Source of the DNA: a virus
Virus record (IMG/VR): IMGVR_UViG_3300014913_000081
Span: 1 to 23,464 of that record
Length of the DNA: 23,464 nt
Strand: one strand, 5' to 3'
Below, one piece after another: positions 6,836 to 14,604 of the stretch. A program made the position numbers and the translations under genes. Position 1 is the stretch's first letter. The number at the start of each line of letters is the position of its first letter. The notes below the pieces were generated by a model. The model was not told the DNA's origin. It was given only the letters and a program-made list of their open reading frames with translations, and did no database searches.

Positions 6836-7432
6836 ATGATCGTGGCGGTGTCAGGCAAGGCGAGGTCTGGTAAGAATACATTTGCAGATTTTTTGGCAGT
6901 AGAGATGTACAACAGAACGAGACATGTATTTACATTAATGGCTTATGCTGATGAATTGAAAAATCGATTACAAAAAGATTTTGATTTAAGTTGGGAGCAG
7001 TTGTGGGGTAGTGATAAAGAATTAGAGGATAAGCGTTACCCAAAAGGATTAGATGGTATTACTTTAAATTCTTGTTGGACTGCTAGAGAAATGATGCAGC
7101 ATTATGGAAACCTCATGAGGTGGTTTCATTCTAATTTTTGGGTTGAAAAGTTGTTTGATGTGATTGATGCTAAGTATGATGATGTAATTATTACTGATGT
7201 TCGTTTTCCAAATGAGGTAGATCCAGTTTTGGAGCGTGGTGGCTACCATGTAAGAATAAATAGGGTAAATACAGAAGAGGTTCATGGTTCATTACATGCT
7301 TCTGAAACAAGTTTGGATGCACCATATAAAGTGGATTTTGTAGTTACTAATTCAGGTACATTAGAAGATCTTAAAAAATTAGCTGGTGATATTGCCAGTG
7401 GAATAATACAACTAGAAAAACTTAGGAGGTAG
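6836..7432 (+). CDS. Deoxynucleoside monophosphate kinase
   Basis: 198 residues, AAGGAGGTG before ATG 6836. The P-loop is GKARSGKNT (7-15) in an N-terminal beta strand MIVAVS. Following features match phage dNMP kinases: an ADELK segment, the WTAREMMQHYGNLMRWFH helix and the strand VIITDVRFPNEVDPVLERGG with an acidic Walker B position. It would phosphorylate dNMPs, possibly several bases as in T4 gp1, to supply DNA synthesis. An adenylate-kinase or dephospho-CoA-kinase fold explains the motif set, but the REMMQ and DVRFPNE segments favour the phage kinase. Four bases separate it from the next gene. Confidence 0.85.
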   Translation: MIVAVSGKARSGKNTFADFLAVEMYNRTRHVFTLMAYADELKNRLQKDFDLSWEQLWGSDKELEDKRYPKGLDGITLNSCWTAREMMQHYGNLMRWFHSNFWVEKLFDVIDAKYDDVIITDVRFPNEVDPVLERGGYHVRINRVNTEEVHGSLHASETSLDAPYKVDFVVTNSGTLEDLKKLAGDIASGIIQLEKLRR

Positions 7433-7436
7433 TGTT

Positions 7437-7730
7437 ATGGCTAAGCAAAAAGATGTAAGTTTTAAGATTGTTGCAGAGGAGGTTATGCATTTTGGTTTGT
7501 CGGTTTCTAAAGATGGGTATAAGAATGCAAGAATTCTTGTTAAAAAAGGTGACAAAGAATATATGCATATTGGTTATGAATGGGAAGGTGAAGGTGTTCC
7601 TGATTTTGTAATGAGTCTTATGGGGTTTGTACAGGCTAACCAAGAAACTATTGAGGGTGCTCAGGAAAATTTTACAAGTGTAGATAAGGAATATGCTAAA
7701 AATAAGTTTGGTGGCAAGAAAACAGAATAA
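7437..7730 (+). CDS. Hypothetical protein
   Basis: 97 residues. ATG 7437 follows AGGAGG that overlaps the kinase stop codon, so the two genes are translationally linked. It has a beta-rich N-terminal half (VSFKIVAEEVMHFGLSVSKD, ARILVKKGDKEYMHIGYEW) and a helical acidic C-terminal half ending KKTE. No motif recognised. Confidence 0.75.
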   Translation: MAKQKDVSFKIVAEEVMHFGLSVSKDGYKNARILVKKGDKEYMHIGYEWEGEGVPDFVMSLMGFVQANQETIEGAQENFTSVDKEYAKNKFGGKKTE

Positions 7731-7748
7731 GTTTAAGGAGCGTGATTA

Positions 7749-7991
7749 ATGCCTATACCAATAGAAGAGTTTATAAATCCGGAATTTACTAAATATAGAG
7801 AGGGTTGGACTATAGCTAGGATACCGGTAAAGAGTGCTAAGTTTAGTGATATAACTTGGCTTGAAGGGAATTCTACTAGAAGATATAGGAATGGTAAGTG
7901 GCCAAGGGCTGGGTATAATCCTAATAGGAATTCTATAAGGGCGGAACGTATACGTATAGATAGTGACGATTTAAATTTAGATCCGTATTAA
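7749..7991 (+). CDS. Small hypothetical protein
   Basis: 80 residues with AAGGAG before ATG 7749. It contains many Arg, Asn and aromatic residues (REGWTIARIPVKS, RRYRNGKWPRAGYNPNRN) and an acidic C-terminus. No cysteines or catalytic signature. Unrecognised; the spacing and strong ribosome binding site support expression. Confidence 0.7.
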   Translation: MPIPIEEFINPEFTKYREGWTIARIPVKSAKFSDITWLEGNSTRRYRNGKWPRAGYNPNRNSIRAERIRIDSDDLNLDPY

Positions 7992-8009
7992 AAAGAAAGG
8001 AGTATTAAA

Positions 8010-8573
8010 ATGAGTGTACCTAGAGAGGAAAGGCTTGGAGTGTTTAAGGATCAGTTGGAATTAATTTTGGATGATAATATAAGAATGTTTACTGAGTTGT
8101 GTTTGGGTGAATGTCCATCATATTTTTTTACAGATTGCCCAGCGTCATCTACTGGTAAATATCATCCACTTGATGAATTGAGTTGGGATGGTACGATTAT
8201 TCATACAAAGAAAGTTTTTACTACTGCTTATGAGTTGTGTAGGGGTATGGGGTGCGAAGAGCATAGAGATGAGATACTAAGTGCTTGTATAATCCATGAT
8301 TTACTTAAACAAGGTAAAGAAAGGTCTGGACATACTACTAAGAACCATCCTGCATTAGCTGCTGGATTGGTGCAACGTATACAAAATGAAACACAGTTAT
8401 TACCCACCGAGTCTTATAATATTATAAGAGGTTGCGTGGGTTTTCATTATGGTCTTTGGTCGCAGAAGCCGTGGCTTAAGGATCTTAGTGAATACACAAA
8501 GGAAGAGTATTGTGTTTATATAAGTGATTATATAGCATCTAAAAGATGTGTTACTGTTGATTACAGGAGATAG
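8010..8573 (+). CDS. HD-domain metal-dependent phosphohydrolase
   Basis: 187 residues, AAAGGAG before ATG 8010. HD-superfamily ligands can be read in order: His65 (IIHTKK), His96-Asp97 (IIHDLLKQG), His113 (NHPALAAG), His146 (VGFHYGLW) and Asp173 (ISDYIASKR). The H-HD-H-H-D set is that of two-metal HD enzymes such as YqeK-type nucleotide hydrolases. Likely substrates are nucleotides or nucleotide second messengers. Its place near the dNMP kinase suggests nucleotide metabolism, and clearing a host alarmone is an alternative. The N-terminal 60 residues contain extra cysteines of unknown role. Confidence 0.82.
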   Translation: MSVPREERLGVFKDQLELILDDNIRMFTELCLGECPSYFFTDCPASSTGKYHPLDELSWDGTIIHTKKVFTTAYELCRGMGCEEHRDEILSACIIHDLLKQGKERSGHTTKNHPALAAGLVQRIQNETQLLPTESYNIIRGCVGFHYGLWSQKPWLKDLSEYTKEEYCVYISDYIASKRCVTVDYRR

Positions 8574-8603
8574 GTGTAGAATATATAAATAGGGAGGTGT
8601 GGA

Positions 8604-8870
8604 ATGGCAGAATTAAGTCCTGGGTCAACTAAGCCTAGGTATGAACCGGAAGACGGTTGGCGTAAGCACAGGGAAAGGATTCATAGAGAGAGTAAGTATG
8701 CAGATGATCATAAAAACCTACCTTTTACTTTTTCAAAACCTAAAAAAAATAAGAGATATGTGCTTGTTATGTGTGAGAATTGTTGTCACGTTGTTTTTGC
8801 ACCAAAGGACTGTGTTGGTATGGTTTGTTCGAAGTGTAATACATACTCTTCAGTGGAGGTGCTAGACTAA
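8604..8870 (+). CDS. Small zinc-finger-like protein
   Basis: 88 residues, GGGAGGTG before ATG 8604. The first half is charged and probably unfolded (KPRYEPEDGWRKHRERIHRE). The second half holds a ribbon C57xxC60 (CENC) and C75xxC78 (CSKC), with two further cysteines, consistent with one zinc ion. Its stop TAA shares one base with the next ATG. Function unknown; small zinc ribbons in phages often bind nucleic acid or RNA polymerase. Confidence 0.75.
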   Translation: MAELSPGSTKPRYEPEDGWRKHRERIHRESKYADDHKNLPFTFSKPKKNKRYVLVMCENCCHVVFAPKDCVGMVCSKCNTYSSVEVLD

Positions 8871-9295
8871 TGGCAAAAAGAGGGAGACCAGTGGGTTATA
8901 GACTTAGTGAGGAGAGTAAAAGGGCTATAGCGGAGTCTAAAACCGGGCAGTTGCATAAAATAGAGACTAAGGATAAAATATCAAATACTCTTCTTGTTTA
9001 TTTCAAACAGTTTAATTCTTTGGGCGACGAAATAACAAATAAGTATTGTAGGGCCGATGATGATGAATTATGTAAATGGGCTAATGAGTCGAAGTGTGAT
9101 TTGGATGAGTTTGATGATATTTTTACTAGTAAGACAATGAGAAACAAGAGGAAAATGGAGCTAACTAGTGGGCAGAATATAGAATTTTATAGTTATGATT
9201 TAACACCTGAGGATTTAGTGATATTAAAACAACTAATAGAACAAAATAACAATGATTTAGATAAAGCATTAGAAATTTATATGAGAGAGGATTAA
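8870..9295 (+). CDS. DNA-binding-like protein with AT-hook/NUMOD3-like N-terminus
   Basis: 141 residues, start overlapping the previous stop by one base (ATAATG arrangement), so coupled translation is likely; GGAGG lies 11-15 nt upstream. The N-terminus KRGRPVG carries an AT-hook-like GRP core. LSEESKRAIAESKTGQLHKIETKDKIS then resembles the NUMOD3 DNA-binding motif of homing endonucleases, although no nuclease domain is present. The remainder is acidic and helical. It lies directly before the probable small terminase, whose N-terminus also begins with a GRP motif. It could be a regulator, a packaging accessory or a remnant of a mobile endonuclease. Confidence 0.7.
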   Translation: MAKRGRPVGYRLSEESKRAIAESKTGQLHKIETKDKISNTLLVYFKQFNSLGDEITNKYCRADDDELCKWANESKCDLDEFDDIFTSKTMRNKRKMELTSGQNIEFYSYDLTPEDLVILKQLIEQNNNDLDKALEIYMRED

Positions 9296-9299
9296 AATA

Positions 9300-9812
9300 G
9301 TGAGTAAAATTGGCAGGCCTAAAAACCCACCATCGCATCAAGAAATTTTAACAAATATAATACCTGTAAAGGATATATTTAATGAAGCTGAAGAGAGTAT
9401 ATACAATGCTCTAGTGTCTGTTTATTTAGATGATTTTGATAGAAGTGATCTTACTTCAAGTGATATGGATGACATAATGTCTATGGCTATGAATAGGGTG
9501 TTGGAGATACGTCTACTAAAAAGTGCTAAGGGTAATGTAGATAAGCAGTTGGATGCTTCTGCAGCTATAGAAAAGATAAGAAAGCAGAATGAGAAAATTA
9601 AAGAAAATTTATTTTCGCGCAGAAGAGATAGAATAAATCCTAATGAGTTTAAAGGTTTTTCTATTGTAGATCTAGCTGTGGCTTTTAATAAAGACAAACA
9701 AAAAGTGTTAAAAGAAAAAGTTGAAAAGTTGAAACAACAAGAAAAAGAAATATTAGATAGTAGAAAAGATTATACAGGTAATAGGTATGATGTGGAATCA
9801 GAGGGGGAGTAG
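9300..9812 (+). CDS. terS: Probable terminase small subunit
   Basis: 170 residues from GTG 9300, with GAGAGG 9-14 nt upstream. The N-terminus is IGRPKNP. The body is helical with a conserved-looking core (DDIMSMAMNRVLEIRLLKSAK, LDASAAIEKIRKQNEKIKENL, SRRRDRINPNEFKGFSIVDL) and a C-terminal coiled coil. I recognise this as like proteins found directly upstream of large terminases, and it lies 4 bp before terL. In that role it would bind the genome's packaging site and activate the large subunit. The name rests mainly on position and this recollection. Confidence 0.65.
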   Translation: MSKIGRPKNPPSHQEILTNIIPVKDIFNEAEESIYNALVSVYLDDFDRSDLTSSDMDDIMSMAMNRVLEIRLLKSAKGNVDKQLDASAAIEKIRKQNEKIKENLFSRRRDRINPNEFKGFSIVDLAVAFNKDKQKVLKEKVEKLKQQEKEILDSRKDYTGNRYDVESEGE

Positions 9813-9816
9813 GTAA

Positions 9817-12800
9817 TTGAAATTAGGAAAAAGAAATATAGAAGAAGTTTATTCTTTGGGAAAACAGATGATAGATTATTACATCAAAAATCCTTGTATA
9901 GCTGCTTATGATTTATTAAATGTTGATCTTGCTCCCATACAGAGAGTGGTGTTTGAGGATATGTGGTTTAAGAATTATTCTATTACAATCATCTCAAGAG
10001 GCGGTGGGAAAAGCGCAGCAGTAGATAGTTTATCTTTTATTAAAAATAAGGGTTTATGTTATTTATATGAACAATTTCCAGAGATTCCGAGTTTCTTAAG
10101 ATCTGGTGAAACATTGGAGATAGAATGTGATTCTAGTCTTTACACATCTGAAGGGTTTAGGCCTACAAAAGAAATATCATTAGAAAAAAATATAGCAGGA
10201 TTAAAACTAACAACAAATTACGGCTTCGAGCACAAAGGTAGTTACCATCACCCGCTGCTTGTGTTGGATGAAAATGCAAACTTTTGTTATAAACAATTAC
10301 GTGATTTTAAACAAGGTGATAGGGTTTGTATTCAACGAGGTCAGAATGTATTTGGTAATAATGATATACCAAAAGAAGACGCCTATTTAATTGGTTTGTT
10401 TATAGGTGATGATTTAATAGATGGTAAATATAATTTTCAGAGTATAAGCTCAGCTGATGATGAAATTTTAAATTTTTGTACTAATTATTGCGAAAAACAT
10501 AATATATCTTATATGTCTGATAAAGATAAAAGACGTCAATTTTTTTATAGTTTTTATTTCAAACGTTTTGCATGGTTTTTTGATAAATATAAAATTAAAC
10601 GGGGTTTGTCGTATAATAAAGAAGTTCCATATAGTATAAGAACTGCAAATAAAGAAGCACAATTAAATTTTTTGAAGGGGTATTTTGATTGTGCCGGAGG
10701 TTTTGATGGTAAAGACGTGTCGTGTTGCTCTGTATCTAAAAAACTAATGAAAGAAATACAAATAATGTTGTTAGGTTTTGGCGTGGTTAGTAAGCTGATA
10801 AAGAAGAAAACTAAATCTAAATTTGGTAAAGTGTATTTGCTTAAGATAACTTCGTGTAATATAGAAATTTTTTATAAAAATATAAATTTTGGTTTAACGC
10901 GAAAACAAGATAGTGTACATAATTATTTGAAATCAAAAACTTTAAATCCAAATATAGACACAATACCAGGATTAATTGATATTTGTTATAATCTTTATGT
11001 TAATTATAAAAATACCAACGGCGGAACTTTTAAGAGTCAAGGATTGCCAAAACTATCAAGAACAATTAATAGTGGTAAGAATTTTAAGGAATATACTTAT
11101 GAAAGATTAAATGAATTTGTAGATGATATGTATCGGATAGTTGAGCTTGGGTATGAGTTTTCAGGCTCAGATTTAAAGACGCTGTCAAAACTTAAATTAA
11201 TATCTAATACTAATTACTATTTTGATGTGGTAAAAATTATTGAAGAGTGGTCAGGAGATTGTTATGATTTTGAGATGGACATGGGTTCTGATGACGTGGA
11301 ACCAAATTATTTTTGTAATGGTTTTATTAATCATAATACATATCTTCTGGGTGTGTTATCTTGTTTAAGTTGTTTACTTTATCCTGGATATCGTGTAGGC
11401 CTAATTGGGCCAGTTTTTAGACAAAGTTTTACAATTAAATCAAATAGCTATGATACCTTTTGGACTTCTAGTGGTTTACATACTACGGCAGAAAATTTTT
11501 ATGATTCAATACAAGAAGGGATAACAGAAACACAATCTCTAGAAACACAAAATACTATTTTAAGTAAATGGAAAAATCCAGATCGTGCTTGTAGATATAT
11601 AAAAACTACTAAAGGTTTTGAATTGGCTGGTACAACAGATCATGGTATTTTGGTTCTTGATGACGAATTAGATTTGGTATTTAAGGATCTACAAGATATT
11701 AAATATAATGATTATTTAGTAATAAAAACAGGATTTAATTATTTTGGTAATAATAATTCTATGCCTAGATTTGATGAATTTGAAGGTGATTGGAGAACTA
11801 AGGACTGTGAAATACCTACAGAATTAGATTCAAATTTATCGTATTGGATGGGTTTGGTAGTAGGTGGTGGTTGTGTTTCTATAAGTAAAGATAAAAGAAA
11901 ACAGTATGTAGATTTTGTAAATGATGATCAAGATTTACTTGACTCTTTTGAGAATTACCTAAGAAAATATTTTTTGATAGATAAAGATGAAAAAATAAGA
12001 AGCGGTAATAGAAAAAATAACACTTGTCAAATTCAATATTTTTGCAAAAAACTAATTCAGTATTTGCTGAAGTGTGGTTTTACTAAAACTACATCTTTAG
12101 ATAAGAAAATTCCAGTCGTGATTAAGAAATCATCTAGAGAAAATTTTATAGCTTTCTTGCAAGGTCTTTATGACACTGATGGTTGTGTTTATATACAAAG
12201 TCATAAACATGGTTATACTCATTGTGAGGTAACTTTTAATACTTCGTCTTTACAACTTGTTAGAGAAATTCATTCTGTATTGTTAAATTTAGGAATTGTT
12301 TCTAATTTATGTATAAGCAATAAAGAGTGTATTAAAAAATTATCACAAGGTAATAAACCATTAAAGTGTTCGGAAGCTTATAAGATAATAATAACAGGTC
12401 AAACATTTTTGACTAGGTTTAATAATATTATTGGGTTTAGGTGTGAAAGGAAAAATATTAAACTTACTAATTATTTAAATATATATTTTACTAGAGACGC
12501 AAGCTTGTCCGGATCTATAGGGATTACAAACGAATTAGTAATGAGTGCTAATTACAAATGCAAATCTTATTTAGACCAAGGTTTGTATTTTGTCAAGATG
12601 GTAGATTCAAAATACTTTTCAGCACCTACTATAGATGCTGAAGTAGAAAATGAACATTGCTATTGGGCAAATGGTTTTATAAATCATAATTCAAAAATGA
12701 TTTTTTCGGAGGTTGAAAAGCTTTATTCTAAATCATCGCTTCTTAGGGAGGCCTGCGAAAAAAAACCTACTAGAGGATCAGATACCGCTTACTTGAAGTT

Positions 12801-14133
12801 TAAGTCTTCTGGTAGTGTTAATGGTTCGTTTATAGAGGCGTTGCCTTTGGGTGTAGATGGTTCTAAAATTCGTGGTTCTCGTTTTTATTTAATATGTCTA
12901 GATGAGTTAGCTCAAATACCTGACAAGATACTTGATCTTGTAATTAGACCGTTTGGTGCTACTACACTTGAACCAATGGAGAATGTTAGAAGGATAGAGC
13001 AACAGAAAAGATTAATAGAACAAGGACTCGCTACTATAGATGATTTTCAAGAAGAAACTGTTAACAAGCTAATGATGACATCTTCTGGTTATTATAAGTT
13101 TAATCATATGTGGAGAAGAATGAAGGATTATTGGGCCCAGATGGATGAGAAGTGTGATAAATCTCCGTATGTTGTGCATCAAGTACCTTATTGGGATTTC
13201 CCGCCAGGTTTTTTAGATTTAAACAATATTAATGAAGCAAAACGTATTATGTCAAATGCAGAATTCCGCATGGAGTATGAAGCTGTAATGATATCTGATT
13301 CAGAAGGATTTTTTAAGGCCTCTTTGTTAGATAGTTGTACGGATGATAGCGGGTTTAGTCTTGAACTAAAAGGTAAAGTAGGTTCACAATATATAGTTGG
13401 GGTGGATCCAAATCAAGGTGGAAATGCAAGTTGTGGTATTGTGGTTATAAAATTGGGTCAAATAAATAAAATTGTCAGCGTTTTAGAATTAAAGAAAAAC
13501 ACAACACAAGATTTAACAAGACATGTACAGAGGTTGTGTTCTGATTATAATGTAGTACGTATCTTTATGGACAAGGGCGGCGGTGGAAAAGCTGTCATGG
13601 ATTTGCTTGAAGAAGGGTATGATAACCAAGAACCAATTATAAATATAACAGATAAAGATAGTGAGTTGAAAGACGGTAGGCACATTTTGGAAATGGTTAA
13701 TTTTACGCCGGCGTGGATTTCTGATGCTAATTTTACCACTAAAGCGTTGTTAGAAAATAAAACTCTTAGATTTCCTGAACCACCTGTTTCTAGTTTGGAT
13801 TTAGAGGCTGTAGCTTATGAGAGGGTGAATAGTTTGAAATCTCAGATGTTAAATATAGTTGTTACGCAGACAGCACGCGGTTTACTTCATTTTGACACAC
13901 CTAAACGAGGTCAAAATAAGGATCTCTATTCGGCTATTATTCTAGCTGCTCAGGGTATTAGGGAGTTTGAGAAGTATATGACTGGTGATGACCAGCCTAG
14001 TATGTGTAATACAGGTTTGGTTAGGGTCCACGAGCCTGGCTCAAGGTTTGCGTCTGAAAATAAAAAAAGTGGTATGGGTTTTAGTGATCCGATGCAAGCG
14101 GCTTTGCTTAAACCTCTCAAGAAAAGAAGATAA
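9817..14133 (+). CDS. terL: Terminase large subunit precursor with two inteins
   Basis: 1438 codons from TTG 9817, with GAGGGGGAG upstream overlapping the previous gene's end. Extein segments are residues 1-65, 508-541 and 959-1438, together about 579 residues, normal for TerL. The Walker A loop RGGGK is completed by Thr508 only after splicing of intein 1. Walker B is LICLDE (Asp1029, Glu1030). The RuvC-like nuclease has Asp1197 (GVDP), Asp1252 (IFMDKGGGG) and Asp1369 (KDLYSA). LPLGVDGSKIRGSRF and VIRPFGATTLEPME are typical of the family. The protein cuts and pumps DNA into proheads at the portal. It can work only after protein splicing. There are no internal stops or frameshifts. See the two intein entries. 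Confidence 0.95.
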   Translation: MKLGKRNIEEVYSLGKQMIDYYIKNPCIAAYDLLNVDLAPIQRVVFEDMWFKNYSITIISRGGGKSAAVDSLSFIKNKGLCYLYEQFPEIPSFLRSGETLEIECDSSLYTSEGFRPTKEISLEKNIAGLKLTTNYGFEHKGSYHHPLLVLDENANFCYKQLRDFKQGDRVCIQRGQNVFGNNDIPKEDAYLIGLFIGDDLIDGKYNFQSISSADDEILNFCTNYCEKHNISYMSDKDKRRQFFYSFYFKRFAWFFDKYKIKRGLSYNKEVPYSIRTANKEAQLNFLKGYFDCAGGFDGKDVSCCSVSKKLMKEIQIMLLGFGVVSKLIKKKTKSKFGKVYLLKITSCNIEIFYKNINFGLTRKQDSVHNYLKSKTLNPNIDTIPGLIDICYNLYVNYKNTNGGTFKSQGLPKLSRTINSGKNFKEYTYERLNEFVDDMYRIVELGYEFSGSDLKTLSKLKLISNTNYYFDVVKIIEEWSGDCYDFEMDMGSDDVEPNYFCNGFINHNTYLLGVLSCLSCLLYPGYRVGLIGPVFRQSFTIKSNSYDTFWTSSGLHTTAENFYDSIQEGITETQSLETQNTILSKWKNPDRACRYIKTTKGFELAGTTDHGILVLDDELDLVFKDLQDIKYNDYLVIKTGFNYFGNNNSMPRFDEFEGDWRTKDCEIPTELDSNLSYWMGLVVGGGCVSISKDKRKQYVDFVNDDQDLLDSFENYLRKYFLIDKDEKIRSGNRKNNTCQIQYFCKKLIQYLLKCGFTKTTSLDKKIPVVIKKSSRENFIAFLQGLYDTDGCVYIQSHKHGYTHCEVTFNTSSLQLVREIHSVLLNLGIVSNLCISNKECIKKLSQGNKPLKCSEAYKIIITGQTFLTRFNNIIGFRCERKNIKLTNYLNIYFTRDASLSGSIGITNELVMSANYKCKSYLDQGLYFVKMVDSKYFSAPTIDAEVENEHCYWANGFINHNSKMIFSEVEKLYSKSSLLREACEKKPTRGSDTAYLKFKSSGSVNGSFIEALPLGVDGSKIRGSRFYLICLDELAQIPDKILDLVIRPFGATTLEPMENVRRIEQQKRLIEQGLATIDDFQEETVNKLMMTSSGYYKFNHMWRRMKDYWAQMDEKCDKSPYVVHQVPYWDFPPGFLDLNNINEAKRIMSNAEFRMEYEAVMISDSEGFFKASLLDSCTDDSGFSLELKGKVGSQYIVGVDPNQGGNASCGIVVIKLGQINKIVSVLELKKNTTQDLTRHVQRLCSDYNVVRIFMDKGGGGKAVMDLLEEGYDNQEPIINITDKDSELKDGRHILEMVNFTPAWISDANFTTKALLENKTLRFPEPPVSSLDLEAVAYERVNSLKSQMLNIVVTQTARGLLHFDTPKRGQNKDLYSAIILAAQGIREFEKYMTGDDQPSMCNTGLVRVHEPGSRFASENKKSGMGFSDPMQAALLKPLKKRR
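10012..11337 (+). mobile_element. Intein 1 of TerL, LAGLIDADG type, in Walker A loop
   Basis: Residues 66-507 (442 aa). Block A is SAAVDS, with Ser as first residue and the usual D-S at positions 5-6. A block B-like stretch is SYHHPLLVL. The C-terminal end is CYDFEM...FCNGFINHN with Asn507, followed by Thr508 as +1 nucleophile. The endonuclease motifs are LIGLFIGDD (aspartate present) and LKGYFDCAG, where the catalytic aspartate position is Ala. The insertion separates GGGK from T in the ATPase P-loop. The sequence looks more AT-rich than the surrounding exteins. Splicing residues are intact; homing activity is doubtful. Coordinates are at the codon level. Confidence 0.9.
11440..12690 (+). 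mobile_element. Intein 2 of TerL, LAGLIDADG type
   Basis: Residues 542-958 (417 aa) if it starts at Ser542 of SNSYDTFWTSSG, which fits block A exactly. A start at Ser537 (nt 11425) is the alternative and would give the spliced sequence FRQSKMIF. Block B is GFELAGTTDHGILVL. The C-terminal end is IDAEVENEHCYWANGFINHN with Asn958, then Ser959. The LAGLIDADG motifs are WMGLVVGGG, where the catalytic aspartate position is Gly, and LQGLYDTDG, which is intact. It shares the linker pattern (G-x-N-x-FGNN) with intein 1, so they are distant relatives. Splicing appears intact, cleavage doubtful. Confidence 0.9.
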
Positions 14134-14135
14134 GT

Positions 14136-14163
14136 AATAAACTAACCTCTTTATTTATAGAGG
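14136..14163 (+). promoter_or_regulatory. Conserved box-plus-hairpin element, copy 2
   Basis: AATAAACTAA then CCTCT (14146-14150) / AGAGG (14159-14163) with loop TTATTTAT. It starts 3 bp after the terL stop and ends 24 nt before the holin-like gene, with the GGAGG ribosome binding site in between. No consensus promoter is visible upstream. Confidence 0.75.
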
Positions 14164-14187
14164 ATTATTTTATGGAGGTGTTGTATT

Positions 14188-14583
14188 ATGTTACAAATAT
14201 TAGCTGCACTTATTAGTCCAATAACAAGTATAGTTTCAAATTGGCAAAAGAAAAAACTACTTAAGCAGGAAAATGAAATGGCGATAGCCAAGGCATCTGT
14301 TGATGCTAAGATACGAATGCTTGAGAAAGGACAAGATGCTGATATTAGGTGGGAGAACACAGCTTTACAGCAGACAGGAATCAAAGATGAAATAATGATG
14401 TTCGTTGTACTAACACCTATGGTGATGTGTTTCTTTCCAGGCGGTGCGGAGTTAGTTAGACAAGGTTTTGTGGCCATGGATGAATCTCTCCCTGATTATT
14501 GGCAGTATGCATTCTATGCAACAATAGCAGTAAGTTATGGTCTGAGAAAGTTCACTGATTTTAAATCATTTATGAAGGGATAA
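14188..14583 (+). CDS. Holin-like membrane protein
   Basis: 131 residues, GGAGGTG before ATG 14188. There is an N-terminal hydrophobic stretch (about 1-19), a basic, charged helix (20-55), and membrane segments at about 69-83 (IMMFVVLTPMVMCFF) and 105-119 (QYAFYATIAVSYGLR). PGGAELVRQGF and AVSYGLRKF fit a widely distributed phage holin-like family found beside structural genes. The amphipathic helix plus two membrane segments would insert in the inner membrane. It could let the M15 peptidase at 4409 reach the wall, but holin action is inferred. A packaging or injection role is possible because it lies between terminase and portal. Confidence 0.75.
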   Translation: MLQILAALISPITSIVSNWQKKKLLKQENEMAIAKASVDAKIRMLEKGQDADIRWENTALQQTGIKDEIMMFVVLTPMVMCFFPGGAELVRQGFVAMDESLPDYWQYAFYATIAVSYGLRKFTDFKSFMKG

Positions 14584-14604
14584 CGATAAAAAAAGGAGTA
14601 TTGA

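Noticed and set aside
8641-8865. Open frame overlapping the zinc-finger gene on the same strand
   Set aside because: It has no ribosome binding site and the other frame has the CxxC motifs, a good start and proper spacing.
10012-12690. Group I introns or a gene fusion as the cause of the long terL
   Set aside because: Both insertions stay in frame, carry intein blocks A, B, F and G, and end in HN followed by Thr or Ser.
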